64,000 nucleotides of DNA from CAVRGQ01 sp963720785 (GTDB lineage Bacteria; Actinomycetota; Acidimicrobiia; IMCC26256; DASPTH01). Positions within the stretch are counted from its first letter, which is position 1; every line of letters begins with the position of its first letter. The DNA is taken from assembly GCA_963720785.1 (NCBI GenBank), contig CAVRGQ010000009.1:496001-560000 (forward strand). Reading direction: 5' to 3'. The notes beneath the pieces are model-generated. The model did not search any database, had not been told where the DNA came from, and saw nothing but the letters and a program-made list of their open reading frames with translations. A program made the position numbers and the translations under genes. Of the stretch, positions 7,105 through 16,351 are shown in pieces.

Positions 7105-10071
7105 ATGTCGCAGTTCTGGAACCTCGTGTTCTCCGGTCTGGTGACCGGAGCGATCTACTCGATCATGGCGTCGGGCCTGGTGCTCACCTACACCACGTCG
7201 GGCATCTTCAACTTCGCCCACGGTGCGGTGGCCTTCGCGACCGCCTACCTCTACTACCAACTCCAGACCGGGCTCGGCGTGCCGGTCTGGGCGGCGCTGA
7301 TCATCTCGGCGTTCATCTTCGCGCCGGTCCTCGGCCTGCTGCTCGACCGCATCCTGCTGCGGCGGCTCGCGAAGGCGCCGATCTACGCCCGCATCGTGGG
7401 CACGATCGGTCTGCTCGTCGCGCTGCCCGCCCTCATCCAGTTCCTCGTGGTCTCGCTCGGCAACGACGTGCTCGACCTCGGCTTCAAGGGCAACGACGCG
7501 ATCACCGAGGGGGTGCCGGTCCCCGGCATCGTCGGCGAGACGGCGGGCACCCACAAGTTCGGCGGCGTCGTCCTCAACGACAACCAGATCGCCGTGTTCG
7601 TGGTGGCCGCCCTGGCCGCCATCCTCCTGTGGTTCGTGATCCGCCGCACCCGCGTCGGCCTCGAGATGCGCGCCGTCGTCGACCGCGAGTCGCTCGCCGA
7701 CATGCGGGGCGTCAACGCCGCCCGCACGTCGGCCGCGGCCTGGGTGATGACGATGATCCTCGCCGGCCTCGGCGGCATCCTGATCGCCCCGCTCTTCCAG
7801 CTGCAGGACTTCGTCTTCACGCTCGTGGTGCTGGGTTCGCTCGCCGCCGTCGTGCTCGGTGGCCTGAAATCCCTGCCGATCGCCTTCATCGGCGGTCTGA
7901 TGCTCGGTGTCATCCAGAACCTGGTGGCGGGCTACAGCGAGGACGTCCTCCCCCACTGGCTGTCGAACCTGAGCGGCCTCAAGTCGTCGGTGCCGTTCCT
8001 CCTCGTCATCTTGCTGCTGCTGTTCTTCGGGCGTGACCGCACCCGCCGGGCGGGCTCGGTCGCCGACGACGTCCCGCCGCCCGATCACCGCGAAGGCATG
8101 TCGAAGCTCCGTCGGCGCCTGCCCTGGGCGATCTGGACGGTCGTCCTGCTCGGCTGGGCACTCGGCTGGCTCCCGTGGGAGTGGGCCCGCGCCGACACGT
8201 ACGACCAGACCGTCATCGCGCAGAGTCTCGCGATGGCGATCATCTTCCTGTCGTTCGTCGTCATCACCGGCATGAGCGGCCAGGTGAGCCTGATGCAGGC
8301 AAGCTTCGTGACCGCCGGCGGTTTCGCCGGAGGGTGGGCGCTCACCCACGACTTCGGCGGTATCAACATCTGGGGCTTCTTCAGCCACGGCCAGATCAGT
8401 TTCCTGTGGGCGGTGGTGATCGCCGCGCTGGCGGCCGCCGCGCTCGCCGCGCTGCTGGCGATACCGCTGATGAGACTCGGCGGCGTCAACTTCGCCTTGG
8501 GCACCCTGGCGTGGGCGTTCTTCCTGTCGCTCGTGCCCTTCGCCACCGACTCGATCCGCAACGGCGAGGCGGGGTGGACGATGCGAGCGCCCACGCTCGA
8601 CATCCCCGGGCTGAACCAGATCAACAACTTCTTCGTGCACACCCTCGAGGCCAACGGCGACATCCAGAAGCTCGACCACCTCGACTTCAGCCTGTTGCAG
8701 GAGCAGATCATCCTGTTCCTGTCGGTGTTCGGGCTGCTCACGCTCGTGGTGCACACGCTCATGCGGTCGTCTTCGGGCCGCGCCATCCTTGCGGTGCGCA
8801 GCTCCGAGGTCGCGTCCGAGGCGTCGGGCATCTCCGTGAACCGCCAGAAGATCATGATCTTCGCCTTGTCGGCGGCCATCGCCGGCATCGGTGGCGTGAT
8901 GCTCGGTGTCTTCTCCTTCTCCTTCACCAACGCGGCGGCGCCGCCGCTCGTCGGACTCTTCTGGCTCGCCCTCGCGGTCACGTTCGGTATCCGCCGCCCC
9001 GGCGGCGCCCTGCTCGCCGGTTTCGCCTTCGCGGCCGGCACCGCGATGTTCCACTGGATCTCGTCCTGGTCGTTCCTCAGCGGGGGCGACATCCAGGCCC
9101 TGATCACCTCGGTGTACTTCGTGCCGATCCTGTCGGGTATCGGCGCCATCCAGCTCGCCCAGAACCCCGACGGCATCCTCGCCCTCACCGGGCAGCAGAA
9201 GGTGGCCAAGAAGCGCGAGAAGGCGCGGCTGGCCAAGATCGCCGAGGCCGAGGCCGAGTTGCACGGCGGCGTCGTGCCCGAGCACGAGCTGCACCACCGC
9301 ACCGAGGAATCGGCGGAGCGCTCCGAGGTCGCCGCCACCGGCGCCACCGGCCTCGACATCTCCGAGATTGCGGAGGCCACCTTCGCGATGCACGAGATCG
9401 TGGCGGGCTACGGCGACGCCGAGGTCCTCCACGGCGTCGACCTGCGGCTCGACCGCGGCAAGGTCACCGCGCTGCTCGGCGCCAACGGCGCCGGCAAGTC
9501 CACGCTGTGCTCGGTGGCGGCCGGCATGGTCGCGGCATCGATCGGCAAGGTCTACCTCGAGGGCACCGACGTCACCGAGGACGAGCCCTACAAGCGGGCC
9601 CGCGCCGGCATCCTCCTCGTGCCCGAGGCACGCGGTATCTTCCCCGGCCTCACCGTCGAGGAGAACCTCACCGTGCTGCTGCGCGACGAGGCGCTGCGCA
9701 ACAAGGCCTACGAGCGGTTCCCGATCCTGTCGGAGCGGCGCAAGCAGGTGGCCGGACTCCTCTCGGGCGGCGAGCAGCAGATGCTGAGCCTCGCCCCCGC
9801 CCTGGCCGACCCGCCGGCGGTGCTCATCGCCGACGAGCCGACCCTCGGCCTGGCGCCGCTGGCCGCCGACGCGGTGATGGACGCCATCCTCGAGCTGCGT
9901 GACCTGGGTTGTGCGGTCCTCCTCGTCGAGGAGAACGCCCAGAACGCCCTCAAGGTGGCCGACACGCTGGCCTTCATGGAGCTGGGCAACATCGTGTGGA
10001 TCGGCCCCCGAGAGGAGGCCGACATGGAGCTGCTCACCAGCGCCTACCTCGGTGGCGGTGGCGGTCACTGA
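7105..10071 (+). CDS. Fused LivH-LivM-LivF ABC importer subunit
   Basis: One uninterrupted 988-residue frame contains three normally separate subunits. Residues about 1-310 are a LivH-type permease (GAIYSIMASGLVL, FNFAHGA). About 332-700 are a LivM-type permease (TGMSGQVSLMQASF, and the cytoplasmic EASGISV loop). About 705-760 are a charged linker. About 760-988 are a LivF ATPase with Walker A GANGAGKS near 792, LSGGEQQ near 885 and Walker B IADEPTLGLAP near 905. With the LivG-like ATPase it would make a complete membrane complex, lacking only a solute-binding protein. A hairpin follows the gene. Substrate unknown; the context suggests a carboxylate or other small catabolic substrate. Confidence 0.93.
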   Translation: MSQFWNLVFSGLVTGAIYSIMASGLVLTYTTSGIFNFAHGAVAFATAYLYYQLQTGLGVPVWAALIISAFIFAPVLGLLLDRILLRRLAKAPIYARIVGTIGLLVALPALIQFLVVSLGNDVLDLGFKGNDAITEGVPVPGIVGETAGTHKFGGVVLNDNQIAVFVVAALAAILLWFVIRRTRVGLEMRAVVDRESLADMRGVNAARTSAAAWVMTMILAGLGGILIAPLFQLQDFVFTLVVLGSLAAVVLGGLKSLPIAFIGGLMLGVIQNLVAGYSEDVLPHWLSNLSGLKSSVPFLLVILLLLFFGRDRTRRAGSVADDVPPPDHREGMSKLRRRLPWAIWTVVLLGWALGWLPWEWARADTYDQTVIAQSLAMAIIFLSFVVITGMSGQVSLMQASFVTAGGFAGGWALTHDFGGINIWGFFSHGQISFLWAVVIAALAAAALAALLAIPLMRLGGVNFALGTLAWAFFLSLVPFATDSIRNGEAGWTMRAPTLDIPGLNQINNFFVHTLEANGDIQKLDHLDFSLLQEQIILFLSVFGLLTLVVHTLMRSSSGRAILAVRSSEVASEASGISVNRQKIMIFALSAAIAGIGGVMLGVFSFSFTNAAAPPLVGLFWLALAVTFGIRRPGGALLAGFAFAAGTAMFHWISSWSFLSGGDIQALITSVYFVPILSGIGAIQLAQNPDGILALTGQQKVAKKREKARLAKIAEAEAELHGGVVPEHELHHRTEESAERSEVAATGATGLDISEIAEATFAMHEIVAGYGDAEVLHGVDLRLDRGKVTALLGANGAGKSTLCSVAAGMVAASIGKVYLEGTDVTEDEPYKRARAGILLVPEARGIFPGLTVEENLTVLLRDEALRNKAYERFPILSERRKQVAGLLSGGEQQMLSLAPALADPPAVLIADEPTLGLAPLAADAVMDAILELRDLGCAVLLVEENAQNALKVADTLAFMELGNIVWIGPREEADMELLTSAYLGGGGGH

Positions 10072-10106
10072 CCGCGGCGTCTCTCCGCACGACCACGAAC
10101 GACGAA

Positions 10107-10130
10107 GGGCCCGGCCGCGAGGCCGGGCCC
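10107..10130. terminator. Bidirectional hairpin terminator
   Basis: GGGCCCGGCC-gcga-GGCCGGGCCC, a perfect 10-bp stem with a tetraloop, sits between the importer and the convergent amidohydrolase. Confidence 0.8.
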
Positions 10131-10161
10131 TCTCGCGTCTCCACCCCACTCGGGCGACGGG

Positions 10162-11444
10162 TTACTTGGCGGCCGCCTTGCCGCCGCTGATGTTCGCCCA
10201 GAACTCGAGGTCGCGGTCGTCGGCCTTGCGGCCCACTCGGGTCACGACGTCGACGTCGGGTGACTCGGCCCGCAGCGCGCCCGCGGTGCACTGCTCCCGC
10301 GGTCTGACGGAGAACGGGTCGAAGCTGTACAGGCGCATCGCGTTGAGGTGCGTGATCTTGTCGAGCTGCTCGTCGGTGAGCCCGGCGCACGCGGCGAGCG
10401 TGACCTCCGGGCAGTTCGGCCACGACGAGTCGGAGTGCGGGTAGTCGGACTCCCAGCAGATCATGTCCTCGTTGAGCTCGTCGATGAGCTTCACGCCGAT
10501 CGGGTCCTGGATGAAGCAGACCGCGAGATGGTCCTTGAACACCTGCGTGGGGCTGCCGCCGTTCGGGAACGTCTTCTGGGTCCAGCCCGAGTGCACGCGA
10601 TGCACGTGCTCGGCGCGCCAGAGGAAGTAGGGGATCCAGCCGACGTCACCCTCGGTGATCGAGATCTTCAGGTCCGGGAAGCGCTCCCAGAAGTCGGCCC
10701 AGATCATCTCGCCGAGCGTCCACATCGACATCGTCGACGACATGGTCATGCGCGCGCTCGGGGCGCGTCGGCCGAGAGCTGCGCGGAACGCGACGATGAC
10801 CCGAGGTGGCAGCACAGCACCGTCTCGGTGTCGCACGCGGCGGCGAAGACCGGGTCCCAGTAGTCGGTGTGGATCGACGGCAGACCCAGCGCCTCGGGGT
10901 TCTCCGAGAAGGTGACCGCGTGCACGCCCTTGTCGGCCAGCCGGCGCATCTCCGTCGCCGCCGCCTGCGCATCGTGGAGCGGGAGGATGCCGCAGGGGAT
11001 GAAGCGCTCGGGGTACGCGCCGCACCACTCGTCGACGTGCCAGTCGTTGTACGCCTGGATCATCACGAGGTTCACGTCGCGGTCGGGACCCTGGTTGAGC
11101 ACCTGACCGGAGAAGCCGGTCCAGTTCGGGAAGTTGATCGCCGCGAGCTGACCGCCGGCGTTCATGTCGCGCACGCGTTCGTGCACGTCGTAGCAACCGG
11201 GACGCATCTCGTCGTAGCGGAGCACATCGACGTTGAAGTACTCGCGCGGCTTGCCCGCCACCGCGTTGAGGCCGAGGTTCCGGCCCTTGAGGTTGCCGTA
11301 GTACCACTGCTCGCGGCCGTCGTCCTCCACGACGACGTGTGGCGCACGGTCGCGGTACTTCTCCGGCACGTGGCCCTCGAACATGTTCGCCGGCTCGGCG
11401 ATGTGGTCGTCGACGCTGATCAGGATCATGTCCTCGGGCTGCAC
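10162..11444 (-). CDS. Amidohydrolase family 2 protein, TIM barrel (apparent frameshift near 10750)
   Basis: A PF04909-type metal-dependent hydrolase or decarboxylase of about 427 residues. The N-terminal half starts at GTG 11444 after a GAGGAG site (SVDDHIAEPANMFEG, AINFPNW, LPSIHTDYWDP, CCHLGSSS); the C-terminal half is in another frame (RFPDLKISITEGDVGWIP, CWESDYPHSDSSWPN, NAMRLYSFDP). Adding one base in the gcgcgcgc run near 10750 joins them. Relatives at 55747 and 63263 share the SDYPH/TDFPH, EGxxGWIP and LGLPS landmarks. It is divergent from an IclR regulator, with operator-like half-sites between them. Such enzymes often hydrolyse ring-cleavage or amide intermediates. Confidence 0.85.
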
Positions 11445-11468
11445 GGGGTCTCCTCGCCGTCCGGCGGT

Positions 11469-11494
11469 AGTATCGTTGGGCGATACTCGTTATC
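11469..11494. promoter_or_regulatory. Operator with three half-sites, probable IclR target
   Basis: The 82-bp divergent region has AGTATCG-ttggg-CGATACT (11469-11487) followed by a third TATC half-site at 11491-11494, again after a 5-bp spacer. Two overlapping palindromes share the central half-site, as expected for an oligomeric IclR-family regulator. Confidence 0.55.
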
Positions 11495-11526
11495 ATTGAG
11501 TGAACCCGACCCTACGAGGAGGTCCC

Positions 11527-12253
11527 GTGGCCGTCAAGCCGCTCCGCAGCGCCACTCGGGTGCTCGCCGTGCTCGAGGCCGTCGCCGCGCACCAGCCGGT
11601 GGGGCTCACCGCGGTCACCCGCCTGCTCGACGAGGACAAGAGCGCGGTCCAGCGGGCCCTGGCCACCCTGGCCGAGGACGGCTGGATCCGCCCCGCGAGC
11701 GGCGATCCCCCGCGCTGGGAGCTGACCACCCGTTCCCTGGTGATGGCCGCGCAGGCCACCAGTCGGGTCGGGCTGCGCCAACAGGCCCGCCCGGTGATGG
11801 AGGCGTTGCGCGACCGCACCGACGAGTCGGTGCTGCTCGCCGTCCCCGACCCGCCGCGTGTCGTCACCCTCGACGTCGTGGAGAGCCGCCAGCTCGTGCG
11901 CGCCGCCCCGCACGTGGGCCTGGTGCTGCCCAACGGCACCGAGCGCGGCGAGCCAGGCCCTCTTCGCCCACCTGCCCGACGACGAGCTCGCGGCCTACCT
12001 CGGCGGCCCGCCCGACGACGCGCTCGCGGCAACCCTCGCCGCCGTGCGGGAGCGAGGCTGGGCGGTCAACCACGGCGACGTCACCGAGAGCGCCTCGGGC
12101 ATCGCCGCCGCCGTCCTCGGGTCGGACGGGCCGGGCAGGCGCGCCATCGCGGCGATCGCGGTGAGCGCGCCGAGCGCACGACTCCCCCGGGCGATGCACG
12201 CCGCGGTCGGCCGGCTGGTGGCCGAGGGCGCCGCGCACCTCAGCGTCCCCTAG
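11527..12253 (+). CDS. IclR-family transcriptional regulator (apparent frameshift near 11944)
   Basis: GTG 11527 follows a strong GAGGAGGT ribosome site. The N-terminal winged helix is clear (LRSATRVLAVLEAVA, VGLTAVTRLL, DKSAVQRALATLAEDGWI). The frame breaks near NGTE and continues one frame on with ASQALFAHLPDDELAAYLG, the IclR effector-domain motif, ending at 12253. One extra base in caccgagcgcggcgag explains it; the restored product has about 241 residues. It is divergent from the amidohydrolase, so it probably controls that gene and itself in response to an aromatic or acid effector. Confidence 0.88.
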
Positions 12254-12293
12254 CCCGCCCCGGGCGCACGTGCGTCGGTCACGCGTGCCGGGT

Positions 12294-12299
12294 TAGCGT
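12294..12299 (+). promoter_or_regulatory. Predicted -10 element of a leaderless gene
   Basis: TAGCGT lies 6 nt before the P450 ATG at 12306, with no ribosome-binding site between. Confidence 0.55.
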
Positions 12300-12305
12300 G
12301 CGCGC

Positions 12306-13487
12306 ATGAGCAGCACGCCGTACTGGAATCCGTTCGACCACGCCGTCGTCGACAACCCCTACCCCGCGTACCGGGTGCTGCGCGACGACGCGCCCGTGTA
12401 CCACAACGAGGAGGTCGGCTTCTGGGCGATCTCCCGCTTCGACGACGTGTTGCAAGGGCACCTCGACACCGACAGGTTCTCCTCGGCGCGGGGCACCACC
12501 ATCGAGAGCTCCGATCCCGATCAGCCGTTCCTCATCGCCAAGGACCCGCCGCTCCACACGTGGCACCGCAAGATCGTCAGCCGCGTGTTCACGCCGCGGC
12601 GCATCAGCGGGCTCGAGCCGTTCATCCGCGCCAAGGCCGCCGAGCTGCTCGACCCGCACGTCGGCACGTCGGGCTTCGACGTCATCGAGGACTTCTCGAT
12701 CCTGCTGCCCCTCGCGGTCATCAGTGAGCTCATCGGTCTCCCCGAAGAGATCCGTAGTGACGTGCACCACCTGTGCGATGCGTTCGCGGCGCGGGCCGAC
12801 GGTGTGGCCATCGAGCCCGAAGAAGCGGGCCGGGCGATGGGCGAGCTCATGGCCCTGCTCTCCGGTGTCGCCACCGAGCGCCGCGCCGACCCCGGCGACG
12901 ACGTCGTCAGCCTGCTCATCGAGACCCCGGTCGTCGACGACGACGGCAACGAACGCTTCCTCGAGGACGAGGAGCTCGGCGCCCGCTTCGTGGAGCTCGC
13001 GTTCGCCGGGCACGAGACCGTCGCCAAGATGATCCCCAACGGCGTGGTCGCGCTCGCGTGGTATCCCGAGCAACGCGCCGAGCTCGCGGCCGACCCTTCC
13101 CTCCTGCCGAACGCGGTCGAGGAGATGCTCCGCTGGGACCCGCCCTCGCAGTACCAGGGTCGCTGGACCACCCGCGACGTCGAACTCCACGGCGTCACCA
13201 TCCCCGCCGAGGAGCGCGTCGTGCTGGTCACCGGCGCCGCCACCCACGACGAGCGCCGCTTCGACGAGCCGGAGTTGTTCGACGTGCACCGCCACATCGA
13301 GCGGCACGTGAGCCTCGGGTTCGGCAACCACCTATGCCTCGGCGCCTCGCTCGCGCGGCTCGAGACGCGCATCGCGTTCGAGGAGCTGCTCGCGCGCTTC
13401 CCCGAGTACGAGATCGCGACAACCGGCGTGACGCGCGCCTACTCGAGCAACGTGCGCGGACTGGGCAACCTGCCGATCGTCGTCTGA
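12306..13487 (+). CDS. Cytochrome P450
   Basis: A complete 393-residue bacterial class I P450. Landmarks in order: DPPLHTWHRKIVSRVFTPRR (helix C region), FAGHETV (I-helix oxygen activation), EEMLRW (ExxR), and the haem loop LGFGNHLCLG with its axial cysteine. No reductase domain is present, so it needs separate ferredoxin partners, none of which are seen here. It is similar in length and C-terminus to the P450 whose end opens the window. Start at ATG 12306 is supported by the leaderless promoter. Its last 49 bp overlap the convergent MFS gene. Substrate unknown; the neighbourhood suggests a terpenoid, steroid or fatty substrate. Confidence 0.95.
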   Translation: MSSTPYWNPFDHAVVDNPYPAYRVLRDDAPVYHNEEVGFWAISRFDDVLQGHLDTDRFSSARGTTIESSDPDQPFLIAKDPPLHTWHRKIVSRVFTPRRISGLEPFIRAKAAELLDPHVGTSGFDVIEDFSILLPLAVISELIGLPEEIRSDVHHLCDAFAARADGVAIEPEEAGRAMGELMALLSGVATERRADPGDDVVSLLIETPVVDDDGNERFLEDEELGARFVELAFAGHETVAKMIPNGVVALAWYPEQRAELAADPSLLPNAVEEMLRWDPPSQYQGRWTTRDVELHGVTIPAEERVVLVTGAATHDERRFDEPELFDVHRHIERHVSLGFGNHLCLGASLARLETRIAFEELLARFPEYEIATTGVTRAYSSNVRGLGNLPIVV

Positions 13488-14718
13488 GGCTCCTCGGCGG
13501 TCCGTTGCCGGCCGGCCCACCACAACAACACCGCGGCGACCACGAGCGTCGTCACCCCGCCGACCACCATCGCCGCGCGCGGCGACACCGCATCGATCAG
13601 CGCGCCCATCGCCAGCGCGCCGAAGATGGTGGTGCCGCCCCACGCGACGGTGTAGAGGCTCATCACGCGGCCCTGCATCTCCGGATCGGTCGCGTGCTGC
13701 AGGAGCATCTGGGCGACGGCCCAGAACGCGGCGGAGGCGAACCCCACCACGGCGAAGCACAGCGCGAACACCGCGATGCCCGGTGAGCCCGCGGAGGCCA
13801 GCAACGGCACGCCGAACCCGATGCCCAGCCATGCGTAGATCCGCACCGAAGGGTGCACGATCCCGGCGGCGAAGACGCCCCCGACGAGCCCGGCCAGGCC
13901 CGTGGTGGTGGCGACGACCGCGTACGCGGTCGACGACCCGTGGAACTCGAGCCGCGTCATCGCCGGGATCATCAGCGCGAGGTTGTAGGCGAGCATGCTC
14001 ACGACGGCGACGCTCAGCAGCACCCACCGGAGGAGCGGGCGCTCCCACGCATAGCGCAGGCCGTCGCGCAACTTCACGGTGGCGCGGTCCTCGGCGCGCG
14101 CCGCGGCCGCAGCTCGCCGGGGCGGATCCATACGAGCATCACCACGAAGAACAGGAACGTCGACGCGTCGACGAAGAAGCAGACGGCGACGTCGGTGGTG
14201 GCCAGCAGGATCCCGGCGAGCATCGGGCCGACGAGACGGCCGACCGACATGGTGGTGCTGCCGAGGCCGATCGCGCTCGACAGGCTCTCGGACGACACCA
14301 CCTCGTAGCGCATCGCGTTGACCGCCGGAAACGAGAACGAGACGAACAACCCGAGCACCACCGCGAGCACGTAGATCCAGCCGAGGGAGATGGTGCCGGT
14401 CGCGCTCAGGATCCCGAGCGTCGTCGCCTGGGCGACGCCCACGAACTGCAGGCCGATGAGCAGCTTCCGGTTGTCGAAGCGGTCGGCGAGGGTGCCGCCC
14501 ACCGGGGCCAGGACCAACGAGGGCAGGTTCTGGAGCGACAGCAGCAGGGCGACGTCGAAACCGTTACCGCCGAGATCGAGGACGAGCCACACGAGCGCGA
14601 TGGTCTGCAGGAACCCGCCGCACATCGACACCATGTCGCCGGCGAAGAAGCGCCGGAAGTTCGGCGTGGCCAGCGCTCGCAGCGACGGGTGGTCGCGCAC
14701 CGTCGCGGTCAAGCCCAC
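13439..14718 (-). CDS. MFS transporter (apparent frameshift near 14100)
   Basis: An exporter of the MFS_3/enterobactin-exporter-like type, about 425 residues and 12 membrane segments once joined. The first half has FRRFFAGDMVSMCGGFLQT and NLPSLVLAPVGGTLADRFDNRK; the second half has GLRYAWERPLLRWVLL and DPEMQGRVMSLYTVAWGG, a family hallmark. The frame shifts by one missing base in the GC run near 14100. The start is taken as GTG 14718. However, ATG 14729 has a leaderless-type TAGGTT 7 nt upstream and would be in frame if one further base were missing. It probably exports a lipophilic compound. Confidence 0.85.
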
Positions 14719-14836
14719 GGGTCCCTCATGGCGGGGAACCTACGCCACCGGCCGCTCCCTGCACGACCCGATCCGTTTGCCTCGCCCGACGTCAGTGGGC
14801 GAGGATGCAGCCTTCGTCGACGAGGGGATCCACCAG

Positions 14837-15814
14837 ATGTTCATGCTGCGCTTCGACATCCGCGCGCCGGCCAACGGCGCGCCCGCGCCCGATCTGTACG
14901 CCGCCGCGATCGAGATGTGCCAGTGGTCGGAGTCGCGGGGCGCGCTCGCCACCGTCGTGTGCGAGCACCACAGTTCCAGTGACGGGTACCTCCCCTCCCC
15001 CATGATCCTCGCGGCCGCGATCGCGGCCCGGACCACGACCCTGCCGATCAGCGTGGCGGTGGTGCTGCTCCCGCTCTACGACCCGGTGCGCCTCGCCGAG
15101 GAGATGGTCGTCCTCGACCACATCAGCCGGGGCCGGGCGCTGTACACCGCCGCCATCGGCTACCGCCCCGTCGAGTACGAGATGTACGGCATCGACTACT
15201 CGCGGCGCGGCAAGATCGCCGACGAGAAGCTCGAGATCCTGCTCAAGGCCAAGACGGGCGAGCCGTTCGAGGTCGACGGCCGGCACATCCACGTCACGCC
15301 GGCACCGTTCACCCCCGGCGGCCCCATGGTGTCGTGGGGCGGCGGGTCGGTCGCGGCGGCGAAGCGCGCCGGCCGCTTCGGCCTCGGCTTCTTCGCGCAG
15401 ACCAACGGCAAGGAGCTCGAGGACGCCTACGAGCAGGCCGCCCGGGACGCGGGCCACGAGCCGGGCATGCTCCAGCTCCCGGACCCGAACAACGCCAGCA
15501 CGGTGTTCGTGGCCGACGACGTCGACGCCGCGTGGGCGGAGCTCGGCCCGTACCTCATGAACGACGTGCTCATGTACGGAGAGTGGAACGAGGGCAACGA
15601 CGGGGTCGCCAGCGTCTCGTTCGCGAAGACGGCCGAGGAGCTGCGCGCCGAGAACAAGAGTCACGTGGTGATCACGGTCGACGAGGCCGTGGAGTGGATC
15701 CGCAACGGCGTGCCGCTCATGTTGCACCCGCTCATCGGCGGGCTGCCGCCGGAGATCGCCTGGCGCTACCTCCGCACCGTGGTCGACGAGGTCATGCCGC
15801 GGGTGGCGGGCTGA
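14837..15814 (+). CDS. LLM-class flavin-dependent oxidoreductase
   Basis: A 325-residue luciferase-like monooxygenase fold, using FMN or F420. Motifs: CEHHSSSDGYLPSP near the N-terminus, DHISRGRALYTAAIGYRP (the conserved D-x-x-S-x-G-R stretch), and GGPMVSWGGGSVAAAKRAGRFGLGF. ATG 14837 follows GAGGGGATC as ribosome site; a second ATG lies two codons later. The 3' end overlaps the convergent SnoaL-like gene by 23 bp. Such enzymes oxidise or reduce ketones, aldehydes or acyl-CoA intermediates in actinomycetes; the exact reaction is unknown. Confidence 0.9.
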   Translation: MFMLRFDIRAPANGAPAPDLYAAAIEMCQWSESRGALATVVCEHHSSSDGYLPSPMILAAAIAARTTTLPISVAVVLLPLYDPVRLAEEMVVLDHISRGRALYTAAIGYRPVEYEMYGIDYSRRGKIADEKLEILLKAKTGEPFEVDGRHIHVTPAPFTPGGPMVSWGGGSVAAAKRAGRFGLGFFAQTNGKELEDAYEQAARDAGHEPGMLQLPDPNNASTVFVADDVDAAWAELGPYLMNDVLMYGEWNEGNDGVASVSFAKTAEELRAENKSHVVITVDEAVEWIRNGVPLMLHPLIGGLPPEIAWRYLRTVVDEVMPRVAG

Positions 15815-16262
15815 CGCGATCGAGCCGCTGACGGGTGTTGCGCTTGGAGGCGATGCGCCACTTCCCGTCGTCGCCCTTGCGGTAGGTCTCGTGGTAGTGG
15901 CCGTAGCCCTGGATGTCGATGCGCATCCCCGCGTCGGTCTCCACCTGCACGTAGTCGAACATCGACCAGATTCCCGCGGCCTCGGTCGCGCTCAGCAGCG
16001 TGATCTCGGGCATGTGCCCGTGGTGGGTCGTCACGCCGTTGCCGAGCTGCGGCGGCAGGCTCGCGAGGTAGTCGTCGTTGCCCAGTGACGGGATCGGCGA
16101 CTCCTCGGGCAATAGGTGCACACAGTCGTCGGTGAAGAGGTCGGCGAAGGCGTCCCAGTCCTTGGCGTCGAGGAAGCGGAAGTAGCGGGCCTTGAGCTGC
16201 TTGATCTGCTCGATGTCCCACAGCATCTGCACCGTGATCTCACCGTCGGTGTAGCCCGTCAT
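15792..16262 (-). CDS. SnoaL-like (NTF2-fold) protein
   Basis: A 156-residue single-domain protein of the SnoaL_4/NTF2-like group, whose cone-shaped pocket serves as isomerase, dehydratase or ring-hydroxylating accessory. It has the typical start IEQIKQLKARYFRFLDAKDWDAF, then FTDDC, GHMPEI and a terminal YRKGDDGKWRIASKRNTR. ATG 16262 is preceded by a GAGAGG site; a longer upstream in-frame start is less likely. It is divergent from the phytanoyl-CoA-type dioxygenase with 89 bp between. No catalytic assignment is possible. Confidence 0.88.
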   Translation of the reverse strand: MTGYTDGEITVQMLWDIEQIKQLKARYFRFLDAKDWDAFADLFTDDCVHLLPEESPIPSLGNDDYLASLPPQLGNGVTTHHGHMPEITLLSATEAAGIWSMFDYVQVETDAGMRIDIQGYGHYHETYRKGDDGKWRIASKRNTRQRLDRVSPPPAA

Positions 16263-16351
16263 CGCCGTTCCTCTCGCTCCGTCACAGGTTCTGTGGCACC
16301 CTACGGCCGGCGCGCAACCGCGAGCCACACGCCGGCGACGAGGGAGGCGAC

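Noticed and set aside
6100..10149. A 1349-codon open frame on the minus strand opposite the importer genes
   Set aside because: It mirrors two well-supported genes; its translation is Arg/Glu/His/Asp-rich without domains, a usual result of high-GC codon use on the opposite strand.
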